Below, one piece after another: positions 23,421 to 33,152 of a stretch of DNA of 64,000 nt. Within the stretch, counting starts at the first letter, position 1, and the number at the start of each line of letters is the position of its first letter. The notes under the pieces are model-generated. The model searched no databases. It was not told the DNA's origin and worked only from the letters and a program-made list of their open reading frames with translations. Source of the DNA: Planoprotostelium fungivorum (lineage: Eukaryota; Evosea; Variosea; Cavosteliida; Cavosteliaceae); NCBI GenBank assembly GCA_003024175.1, contig MDYQ01000069.1, forward strand, positions 124,001-188,000. Direction: 5' to 3'. The translations under genes were made by a program, and so were the position numbers.

Positions 23421-23891
23421 GTGACGGTGTTTGTTGATCGCGGAAAGAAACACTGGTTGCAACCTCAAAAGCGTAATCGTATATTTCACGAAATCTACAG
23501 AAGACATGTGAACAAACGATCGCCACGAATGACGACCCCGAACACGCGTATTGTGTATAAAGGTCCATTCAACCCATAAGAATGATGGAAGAGGTCGAGT
23601 GCTCATTTGAAATCTCCAGATCTGCAATCAGAGACTTGATTCCGTCCTGCGTGCCCACCTCTGAGAGGCCCAGGCACTCATCCCCTTCTATCTCCCAGCT
23701 CCATCAACAGAGATGGCAACACGAGTGTAAACGGACGTATGAGCACGACCAAGAGCGTCAAGACGATCATCATGACATTACGCGATCGGCGTGACTTCCT
23801 TCAACACGAGTGTCTGAACGATGTTTGAAGAAGTAAAAGATTCGATAATTTTCCATTCTTTATAAATCATACGTTGTAATGATGTGCCACA

Positions 23892-24629
23892 TCAGCAGCC
23901 AGTGAGTGGGATGTACAGATATACAGTGCTCTCTTTCGTCACACCGTATTCATCCATCGTCATTTCGTTCGACAACCGTTTGCCACTCCATATCAGTCGT
24001 TGGGATTCTGTAGGGATCATTGTCTTGTCTCTTACCAACACTTTGAGTTCTGCAACGGTGGTGCCCGCAGTCACCGTGATGGTGTGCCAATCTCCAGTCA
24101 AACCTCGAATGAAGATCTGGTAAGGGGTATTGAAATCGGTAGCTGATGGTTTCTTCTTCTGATTGCAATGTGGAAGGCATGAATCACCAGTGATATTGAT
24201 CGAACTGCGAGATGGAAATCGCAAAACGGGCTTAAGAGTGTTGATAGAGTAGAAAGGCCATGTCTTGCATAGACAGGGCACATCTCGTGTTGCTGGGTTA
24301 TGTGCATCACGTTTCGGTGCCGGCCATTGCAACTTGGGGGGATCCATCTGAAACACCTCTTTGTATGCCAAGAGTGTGTACTGATACCTGCCGTACGAAG
24401 ACTCGAATGAAATCTCAGCACCTGCTTCGATGATCCTTCCAAAGGATGATTCGCAGTCTGTCTTGTAGCTTGTTGCGTTCGAGCGGTGCTCCTTCCAGAA
24501 CTGTTCGATGGGCTGGCTCGGATGCAATCGTGATCCGTCATAATCTCCAAACTTGAATTTGAGCAGCAGGAATCTCCTGTATTCTGCCGCGAGAGCAGGG
24601 TCGTATATCATGGGGTGGCGGATATCCAT
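23892..24629 (-). CDS. Protein with N-terminal PSxxIExFW domain and C-terminal ubiquitin-like domain
   Basis: A single long frame. Residues ~8-95 (AAEYRRFLLLKFKFGDYDG, PSQPIEQFWKEH, YKTDCESSFG) resemble the conserved core of plant-type glycine-rich-domain proteins (DUF1399-like: Ser/Asp, FW-x-H, Tyr, Asp-Cys, Phe-Gly). That match is by eye and tentative. A variable linker follows. The last ~75 residues are a ubiquitin-like fold (YQIFIRGL, TITVTAGTTVAELKVLV, QRLIWSGKRL, DEYGVTKESTVYLYI) ending LTGC. There is no terminal di-glycine, so conjugation is unlikely and an adaptor role is more plausible. The Met at 24629 is chosen because the paralogue starts at the equivalent position. A broken tandem copy lies downstream at 22684-23420. 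Confidence 0.75.
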   Translation of the reverse strand: MDIRHPMIYDPALAAEYRRFLLLKFKFGDYDGSRLHPSQPIEQFWKEHRSNATSYKTDCESSFGRIIEAGAEISFESSYGRYQYTLLAYKEVFQMDPPKLQWPAPKRDAHNPATRDVPCLCKTWPFYSINTLKPVLRFPSRSSINITGDSCLPHCNQKKKPSATDFNTPYQIFIRGLTGDWHTITVTAGTTVAELKVLVRDKTMIPTESQRLIWSGKRLSNEMTMDEYGVTKESTVYLYIPLTGC

Positions 24630-25025
24630 GAGAGATGGTATCACCAAACGTGCAGTGGAAGCTCGGTTGCTTGTTGGTTTGATGATCAGAAAATGAAAGC
24701 AACCAACCCGTTTTGTGAGTTGCAACTTTTAATATTTCGTGAAATTTACGATACCAGAAGACTTGAAGACAGACGATCATCTATGCAATTCTCAAAAATC
24801 GAGGTCACTCAGCATTCCATTCAAAAGAAGTTTGATCTCGATCACTTGTGCATAAAGAGTCTCACATCAAATGGTGTAAGCGTGGTGTGGCTGATTTTTA
24901 TTTTATCAATATTAGATTCTATCAGAATACTTATTCTACAATGCTCACAACTACACACGAAAATTCGTTGACGGTGTTTTTCATTTACGTCACAGATCAT
25001 CATCATCACATCGATCGCAGGCAGC
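24630..25025. other. Divergent intergenic region
   Basis: Spacer of 396 bp between the ubiquitin-like gene (-) and the DUF1295 gene (+). It presumably holds both promoters. AT-rich stretches lie around 24880-24990; no further gene was seen. Confidence 0.5.
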
Positions 25026-25976
25026 ATGTCCCTCCTTCACCTATTTCAATCCACGAGCCCGTTTCTACGCAACCTACTTCCTGCCATCGGTACCTCATAC
25101 GGATTACAAGCTCTCGTCGCACTACCATCCATCCTCCTTCAATCCGAACGATTCTATGACGTTTCTGGCTCTCTCACCTACCTGTCTTGCGTCACCCTAT
25201 CTCTCCTCCTCCCGACGGCACGAACTCACATATGGTCTTCACCAGAGTTCAACTGGAGGCAATTGGCTCTCAGCGCCGCCGTCATGACGTGGGCAACGCG
25301 TCTCGGTGCTTATCTATTCCGTCGCATCAACATGGAGAATGGTCAAGACAGCCGATTCACAAAGATCCGAGGCAATCCCGTGAGATTCGCCTCTGCCTTC
25401 TTCGCTCAAGCTACGTGGGTGACCCTCTGCTCCCTTCCTGTTCTGGCCGTCAACTCTCTCCCAGCATCTGCCTTCCCCAATGATCCCTCCATCACGATCA
25501 CCGACATCATTGGATTCTCCGTCTACCTCTTTGGAATCGGTTTCGAATGTCTGGCCGATTATCAGAAGAGTGTCTGGAGCCACGAGAAGAGACAGAAGAG
25601 ACACGAAGAGGAGTTCATCACGCGAGGCCTGTGGGGAACATCGAGACATCCCAACTACTTTGGTGAGATCACTCTGTGGACTGGTATCGCCATCGCCAGT
25701 GCCGGCGTCCTCTGCAGTGACGCAGCAGTTACATCATTGGGATTAGAAAGCAAGGTATTGGGTAGACTCGCCATGTTCAGCATGGCGGCCGTGAGTCCTT
25801 CTTTCGTGACACTGCTGCTGTTCAAGGTGAGAGAACGTTCTCGAGGAGGGAGTTGATGAGAGGAGGTGTCCGGAATACCGTTGACTGAGAAGAAATACGA
25901 TAAGAAGTACGCGGGCAACAAATCATACCAGCAGTGGAAGAAGAACACTCCCCTGTTTTTCCCCAAACTCTTTTAA
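25026..25976 (+). CDS. DUF1295 / steroid 5-alpha-reductase-like membrane protein
   Basis: Two exons (25026-25826 and 25866-25976) with a 39-nt intron, about 300 residues. At least six hydrophobic spans are visible. The family signature lies in the C-terminal half: ECLADYQKSVW, then GLWGTSRHPNYFGEI, then YDKKYAGNKSYQQWKKNTP near the end. This is the DUF1295 branch of the isoprenylcysteine methyltransferase / 3-oxo-5-alpha-steroid reductase superfamily. Members sit in internal membranes and are thought to reduce or modify lipids with NADPH. The true substrate is unknown. The final exon encodes the conserved tail, so the intron call is firm. Confidence 0.92.
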
Positions 25977-26289
25977 ATAGATCAAGTGGTCGATTCTCTG
26001 TCGTCCATCTCATTCATCATCGTCATCTTTCGTCTACCGATGTGCTCGCATAAATATGACCTATGTGATGATACAGACGACCTTCTAAAACAATGGACGT
26101 AGGAAGATGAACCTGATCGAAAAATCGAAAATGGTTTGAATCACTGTCGTTATACAACGTGTGCTGCGGTCCTTCATCCAATGAAACGCCGAACACACAG
26201 ACGCGGAGGTCCGATTTCAGAGAACATGACAACCGAACACGTCGCATCGTCCACAACCAACAACAATACATCACATCGATCAGACACAG
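25977..26289. other. Intergenic region
   Basis: Spacer of 313 bp between two genes on the same strand. It holds a 3' end and the syntaxin promoter; nothing distinctive was seen. Confidence 0.4.
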
Positions 26290-27361
26290 ATGAACGATAG
26301 ACTATCGGAGCTACAGAAGGTGAGTTCACCAAACACCACTCTGAACTTTCGACACACTGTTTGAGATCATCTGTGTTGATCATTGCAGATCCAATCGACT
26401 GATGCATGGTCAAGATCTCCTGTCCCTCTTCAGACAATCGATCCAAACATCATAGAGACAGATAAGGAACACAAGAAACAGAAGAAAAGTAAGACGAAGA
26501 GAACAAAGTCCACGGAATCAGAGCCATCACCTTCAGAAGATGGAGATTTCATGACGAGCTTCTTCTCTCAAGTCGGTCAGATGAAGAAGACGATCACGAT
26601 GATCGAAGAAACGACGCGAAGACTGCAAGCGGTCACCACTCAGACAGATCTGAGTTCATTATCCTCCCTCCTCGGCGATACCAACTGCAGCATCGCACAA
26701 CTCCGCGACGATCTCCTTCTCATGGGAAAAGAGAACACGATGCTGGGTGACGATCCAAAGATCGCTCGATCATCAGAGTACACCATACGAGTCAATGCAT
26801 TCTACGCCATCAAGTCCAAGTTTTTCGATGCGGCGAGGCATTACGAAGAGGCTCAACTGCGAGCGAAAAACAAGGAAGAACAACATGCAGAGCGTAGAAT
26901 CCGCGTAGGTGAGAACATGATGATGCACATCCTCCATCTGACCGTCTTCAGTGTTACCTCATGCGACACAAGACGAGATCGAAGAGATCGTCAACCAAGG
27001 AGACGACATCTTTCAACAGAAGCTCATGGACAAGAGACAACACCAAGCCGCCGTGGAAGCCCTCACCGTTGTAGAAACCCAACGCCAACAGATCCACCAT
27101 CTCGAGCAGTCCATCGCAGAACTCCACCAATTGTTCTTAGACATGGCCCTATTAGTCGATGAGCAGGGGGAGATGATCAACGTCATCGAGATGAACGTCA
27201 ACAAGACGAGGCAGTACGTCATAGAGGCCAACCACGAGTTGAAGTTGGCACTCAAGTATTCAAAGTCTGCCAGAAAGAAGATTGCCGTTCTCATCGTAGG
27301 TGCAGTGGTGGGCGTTGCGGTCGGGGTCGGGGGTCTCGCTACGAAATTAGTGGGGATATAA
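26290..27361 (+). CDS. Qa-SNARE (syntaxin)
   Basis: Three exons: a ten-residue first exon (MNDRLSELQK), a long second exon and a final exon from about 26950. A basic stretch (KKQKKSKTKRTKS) precedes a helical bundle (MKKTITMIEETTRRLQ). The SNARE motif follows, with the central glutamine in LLVDEQGEMI after LHQLFLDMA, the pattern of Qa-type syntaxins. One C-terminal transmembrane helix (IAVLIVGAVVGVAVGVGGLA) ends the protein, with almost no tail. It would drive vesicle fusion at the plasma membrane or an endosomal membrane. The exact type cannot be assigned by eye. Confidence 0.92.
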
Positions 27362-27764
27362 ATATTTATTGTGTTTTATTTCTCTGTTTCTGATACGTGG
27401 CCCTCTAAGTCGATCATCTCTCTCATGTGACGACTTAGATTGCACAAGCAACAGACCATCCGTGAGGATGAGTGGACTCATCCTCTCCCATGTGTCCACT
27501 AAGTTGCACAAGCAGTTGTATGTAGATGTTCACGTCTATCGATGCACGTGGTGAATCCTGCCTTCAGATGAGAATGATATCATCGTGTGGTGTGGCTCTG
27601 TGACGGTTTTGACGGTATGATTCGGTGTTCATCTACAGCTCCTTTAGCCGTAAGTGGCGTCGGAGGGCGGAAGTCGAGCCTCCTAGGAAGGCGAGGAAGA
27701 TCAATCGCCGGGGGCACAATTGTGTCCTCCACCATGCTCACAAATATCTCGACGCTTGTTCGAG
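27362..27764. other. Intergenic region, syntaxin to MFS gene
   Basis: Spacer of 403 bp. It contains ATG codons in other frames (for example at 27734) that could extend or replace the MFS start, and no recognisable gene of its own. Confidence 0.4.
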
Positions 27765-29746
27765 ATGCAGAGCACAGACCAAACTCTACCACGCCGGCCG
27801 TGGCGTTATCACGTGACAAGCTACGCAGACATCGCCAATGCGAAGTATCAAGGGAAGGGAACGAAAGAAAGTCCATACATCGTGGACTGGCTTCCGGGAG
27901 ATGTTGAAGATCCTATGAAGTGGTCTGATCTACGAAAATGGTCTCTCACATTATTCGTCTCTATTGCCACTCTGGCCGTTGCCTTCTGTTCATCAGCATA
28001 TGTGAGTCACAGATCTGATGGTGCACGAGGAATGACGGACGACAGAGTGGCGGAGCACGAGAGATCCTCTTGGAGTTCAAGACAGGAACCATCGAGTTCA
28101 TCTTGGGAGTGTCACTGTTTGTCCTGGGTTTTGCTTTAGGTCCACTCTTGTGGGCTCCATTATCAGAGGTGATGTGATGTTTTCAAGATCACGATCTCTA
28201 AATTCTTTAGATCTTCGGTCGAAGACTTCTCTTCCTGATCACCTACGCTGCTCTCACTGCATTCAACGCCGGAGCTGCGGGGGCTCAGAACATCGAGACC
28301 CTCCTCATCCTGCGTTTTTTCGCAGGATCATTCGGTTCTTCTCCCCTGACCAACGTGAGAAGTGAATCACGTGACACGTAAAATGACGTCATCAGTCAGG
28401 AGGTACCCTGGCCGATATGTTTCCCGCCAAAACGAGAGGCCTTGCCATGGTTCTCTTCGCTGCGGCTCCCTTTTTGGGACCGGCAATTGGGCCCATCGTT
28501 GGAGGCTTCGTGGGACAGACCATCGGTTGGAGATGGATCGAAGGTACGTCTCTCGTCCATTTCTTTCATTCTCTCTTATTCTCTTTTCCTCACGTTACAA
28601 CAGGTGTCATGGCTATCTTCACGGGTTTCATCTTGATACTGGGCTACTTGGTACTACCAGAGACATACGCCCCCGTGCTCCTGCGACAGCGTGCAAAGTT
28701 GCTGTCAAAGACGGAGAGGGCCGAATACGTGTCCAAGTTCGAGGCACAGAAGAGACTCAACTACGTCGACCTCTTCAAGACCTCCCTGGGTCGTCCCTGG
28801 GTCCTACTCTTCTTAGAACCCATCGTCCTCCTATTGAGCATCTACATGGCCATCGTCTATGGGTGAGTTTTACCCTCGTCTCGTTGTAGTCTGACGATAT
28901 CGCAGTATCCTTTACATGCTCTTCGCAGCGTTTCCCATCGTCTTTCAACAGGGAAGGGGCTGGTCGCCCGGCATCGGTGGCTTAGCTTTCCTCGGTATCA
29001 TTGGTGGCATGGTGTGCACCGTTGCCTACTGTGTATTCATCGAAAATCCACGTTACACGAAGGCGGTGGACAGGAACAACGGGAGAGCTCCACCCGAAGA
29101 GAGGCTGCCCACGGCCATCATCGGAGCCTTCTTACTTCCCATCGGTTTATTTTGGTTCTCTTGGACCAATTATCCTTCCATTCACTGGATCGTCCCCATT
29201 CTGGCAGGAGCTCCCTTCGGTGAACGAATTGAGAGGAACTCTTCATCTGATAGATGGACAGGCGCTGGTATGGTCTTTGTCTTTCTAGCCATCATGAACT
29301 ACCTGGTCGACACGTACGTCATCTATGCTGCCAGTGTTCTGGCTGCCAACTCTGTATTGAGAAGTTTATTTGGTATGGCATTCCGTGAGTCCATTTCAAT
29401 GTGGTGTTCATCACTCACCCGCACTTCAGCTCTCTTCACCAGCAACATGTACAAGACCCTGGGCATACACTGGGCCTCTTCTATCGCCGCTTTTCTCTCG
29501 CTCGTCTGCATCCCAGCACCCATCGTCTTCTATTTATACGGCGCTCGCATCAGAGCTGCATCGAAATACGCAACGGAAGCAGAGGCTTTCATCATCAAGA
29601 TGATGGAGGCTGCCAGGAAGGCGAGAGAGCCACCATCGCAGATCAAAGACGAAGCGGGAGGTGTCACCGAAGAGGAAGAGATGACGGAGCTATCGAAATC
29701 AGTTGTGATCAACGTAAGAGAGAAAGAGTCTGGCTCTGCTGTGTGA
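27765..29746 (+). CDS. MFS transporter, DHA1 (multidrug/polyamine) type
   Basis: About eight exons in consistent phase. A hydrophilic N-terminus contains VDWLPGDVEDPMKWSDLRKW, which closely resembles the D-x-x-x-P-x-x-W entry of fungal DHA1 transporters. Then come 12 expected membrane spans with MFS signatures: PLLWAPLSEIFGRR after span 2, GGTLADMFPAKTRG, FLGPAIGPIVGGFVG and WRWIEG. The second half continues through NYLVDTYVIYAASVLAANSV. It likely exports toxic compounds or polyamines by proton antiport across the plasma membrane. The cytoplasmic tail is acidic (EEEEMTELS). The start at 27765 is in frame, but an upstream Met cannot be excluded. The fungal-like N-terminus raises the possibility of transfer from fungi. 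Confidence 0.9.
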
Positions 29747-29836
29747 TAAAGTTTTGACCGTTTGTAAATTGTAAAATACACTTGGATTCACACCTAATTG
29801 TAGAATTGTAGATTTTCCTCCAGCTCCGGCAGAAAC

Positions 29837-32800
29837 ATGCCTCGCCTGATCGATCCGGTCCATTGGTCCATCATCGATCAAGCGTCTGAAGATACGACCC
29901 AACCTTTCATCTCCTTTCAGAGTCGTGCCGGAAATCGATTTCACATCCATCCGGTTGATGATGAACTCGTCCGAATCGTCCACGTGCCACCGAAAGATAA
30001 AAACGCCCCTTTCTCTCTGAGAGTCATCTCGTGGGAGGAGAGGAGATCGAAATGGTCCGTCACAATCATCAATCCAAAGAGCATCCAATTGTCCAACACT
30101 ACCAGTGCCATCGACATCCATGTGGATATATCTCACTCTCTGTCGCTCACGTGGTCTCGTAATGGAATCACCTTTTTGAAAGACTTCAAGATGGCATACT
30201 CTCACGACATCCGCACAGGAAGGATGTACCACCGAATCTTTCGTGATTCGTACATCACCACCGACGAACATCAGAAGACCGTCAATCATAATCATCCTCA
30301 CCCTCCGTCACAAGTGGAATTCGTCTACGGTCTTGGAGAGACAAAAGGTGGTCTCATGAAAGGAGGCAAGAGATACACCATCGATTCAAGGGACAGCTTG
30401 GGATATGATCCAGAAGAAACCGACCCTCTTTACAAGATCTGTCCCTTCTACACCATCCACGACAGCCAGAAGAACACTTGGACCGGCTTATACTACAACA
30501 CACTCGTCCCTTCCATCATCGATCTAGGCGCCGAACACGATTTCAGCACCGGAAACTTCCGCAGCTACACCGTGGAGAACGGTACGTCCCTCCCCCACCA
30601 TTTCTCTCTCATCCCTCATCAGGTCCGCTCGACTACTACGTCTTAGCCCCCCGCGGCGGCCTCCCCGACGTCATTTCTCAGTTTGCTCGCCTCGTCACTC
30701 CACACTCCACCGGTCCCATGGGAAGTCCCAAAGACGGTTGGCAGACTAGCCCGACGCTCCCAAATCTGTCCCAATTTGGCTACCTGGCCAGCAGCCTCAC
30801 CCTCTCTGAAAGGAAGGACGCTCAAACGGCCGTGTCAGAGTACATCGTCGAGACGAGACAGCACGGGTTTCCGGTGGATGGAATGCATCTCAGTTCGGGA
30901 TATTGCGTGGACGAGAAGAGTCAAGAGAGGAATTATTTCGTGTGGAATCGAGAAAAGTATCCGGACCCCTCGGAGATGGGAAGAAAGATGGAGGAGGAGA
31001 TGTCGTGTCAGCTCATCATCAATGTCAAGCCATGGTGATCATCATCATCTATTGCCAATGTCTCATCGTAACATCCATCATCTCCGCCATCATCCATCAT
31101 CATCCATCATCCATTCATCCATCATCATCCATTCATCCATCATCATCCATTCATCCATCATCATCCATCATCATCCATCATCCATCATCATCCATCATCA
31201 TCCATCATCATCCATCATCATCCATCATCATCATCCATCATCCATCATCATCCATCATCATCCATCATCATCCATTCATCTCACGATCATCACACCGACA
31301 TGATCCATGACAGGTTATTAGACGGCCACCCCTGGTACACTTCCACCTCCACCCAACGAGCTTTCGTCCGCTCCCCTCCCGATGCCCTCGACGACTCCGA
31401 CCGCTGCGGCCACAACGGCGAGGCGAAGACCATCCACTGGAGTGCAAACATGGGCGAGACTGCAAAGGGCTCTTACATCGACTTCTCTTCCACCGAAGGT
31501 GACCAAGCTTGGCGCGGCTTCTTACGAGAAGGAGTCATGCGTCATCATATCACCGGCGTGTGGATAGACAACAACGAATTCAGCACACTCTACGATGATT
31601 GTGTCTCGTTGAGAGGACAAGTGAACCCGTGGATGGAGCCGACGAATACAACGGAAACGGAAGTCAGCGGTAGGATGGGGTGGAGAGGTGACATCGCCGT
31701 GGGAGCCGTGGGAAGACAAGTCCTCACCATGGGAATGGCCCGCTCGACTTTCACGGAGCTGCTGCTCCATTCCCCCGGAATCCGTCCCACCGTCGTGACT
31801 CGATCGGCCGTGCCCGGTATCCAAGCTTACGCACACGGCACGTGGAGTGGAGACAACAGCACGACGTGGGAGACTCTACGCTACAGCACGAAGATGTCCC
31901 TCTCTGTCGGCGTCAGCTTCGGCCCCGGCCTGTACGGTCATGACATCGGTGGCTTCAGCGGTACAAACAGCCCGTCGGCAGAGCTGCTGATCAGGTGGTG
32001 TCAGCAGTCCGCGTGGCATACGAGGTTCACTGTTCACTCTTGGAAGAAGATATCGACGACCTTGTTCATGTTCGAAGGCGAGCAGCCTGAGACGACTGAG
32101 ATACTGAGAAAGACAATCGAGTGGAGATATCTGCTGTTACCTAGCTTGTATTCTCTCTACGTCACGGAATATCACAGGAAAGGACATCCAGTCTTGAAGG
32201 TGAAGAGAAGTGATGACACCATCATCTACATCGATACGTTCGTCATGATGATGATGATGATGATCTGACGATGATGACAGCCACTCCTGTGGTATCACAG
32301 TGTAGAACACCAGACGTTGACTCAAGACGAGCAGTTCCTCTTTGGTTCCCACGTCTTAGTCGCTCCCGTCCTCACTTTTCAATCGAGAGACATCACCTTC
32401 TACCTGCCGTGCGGTCAATGGTGCGAGCTCGACACCGGAAAATGGTTCGAGTCCACCGGTGAGACCATCACCATGGCTGCACCTCTCTCGAGGTGCCCGA
32501 CATTGGTTCGGGCGGGAGGCATACTCGTGTTGGGAGGGGTGTGTCAGACCCACGCGTTCGACCGTGCGGGACGTACGGAACGTACGGTACTACTGTTTCC
32601 GGGGCCCAGTGGAGGAGAGGGGGAGTTTACGCTCGTAGAGGACGATGGGAGGACGAACGACGCGGGATTTCGAGGAGTTTTCAGCGAGATCTCCATTCGA
32701 TTCGAGGCCGATGCCAGCGAAGTACGTGTGGAGATGGAGACGAAGAGGGGGGACTACAAGGGACAGTGGGATTACCATTTTAAGCTGCCAGACGGAGACA

Positions 32801-32847
32801 CGAGGACCATTCGTGGAGTGGAAGAGAAGATGAAGTATGTCGTCTGA
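29837..32847 (+). CDS. GH31 family alpha-glucosidase-like hydrolase
   Basis: Four exons, about 860 residues. The GH31 core is clear: EFVYGLGETKG in the N-terminal beta domain, the nucleophile region GVWIDNNEF (Asp), the acid/base region HGTWSGDNSTTW (Asp), then DIGGFSG. The C-terminal beta domains contain QFLFGSHVLVAPVL. The WIDNNE form is shared with fungal and bacterial GH31 enzymes. It should release glucose (or a related sugar) from non-reducing ends of oligosaccharides. There is no signal peptide, so it is probably cytosolic or enters an organelle by another route. One intron (31035-31313) is 279 nt of simple repeat, far longer than the norm; exon phases across it agree (KPW then LLDGHPW). 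Confidence 0.93.
31035..31313. repeat. CATCATC-rich microsatellite filling a GH31 intron
   Basis: The intron is almost entirely (CCATCATCAT)n with interspersed CCATTCATC variants. Repeat expansion inside an ordinary intron explains its 279-nt length. Confidence 0.9.
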
Positions 32848-32930
32848 TAAAGAAGAGCTCTCTTCATCTCTTCAAAACCAACTTTCGCGCGGTGGATTGA
32901 TCCGTTGTAAAATTTGTGATGGGAGACAAA

Positions 32931-33043
32931 AGCTACGACACGATGGATTCCCGTGCGGTCTCCCATCACAGTATTAGCATCGCCCACGACTGCTTACCTT
33001 ACGAGTTCGGAATGGGATCGTTCAGTCAGGTATGATCGTAGCT
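32931..33043 (-). rRNA. 5S rRNA gene copy 1, shortened variant
   Basis: The minus strand reads AGCTACGATCATACCTGACT and continues through the 5S hallmarks CCCATTCCGAACTCG, GGTAAGC, ACTGTGATGGGAGACC and GGGAATCC, then the 3' strand of helix I and an A/T run (minus-strand TTTT) fitting an RNA polymerase III terminator. It is 113 nt. The copies at 37138 and 37848 are 119 nt and carry six extra bases (CACCCA in the RNA) in the loop between helices II and III. Without them loop B collapses, so this copy may be non-functional. Confidence 0.85.
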
Positions 33044-33152
33044 GCGTGATCTACGCTTGACCACATATCTGTTCTGTTTAGAATCCAAGCCCACTAATAA
33101 GATTTCACAATGTGCATCTTTCGTCGCGCAACATTTGACATAATCTCAACTT

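Noticed and set aside
23582-23794. Plus-strand frame between the two ubiquitin-like paralogues
   Set aside because: Polar and His/Arg-rich, no family resemblance and no splice-consistent extension; probably spacer.
31060-31290. CRISPR-like regular repeats
   Set aside because: Simple CATCATC microsatellite without unique spacers, inside a eukaryotic intron.
32921-33031. Plus-strand frame beginning ATGGGAGACAAAAGC
   Set aside because: The sequence is the reverse complement of a 5S rRNA gene; the same frame appears at the other 5S copies.
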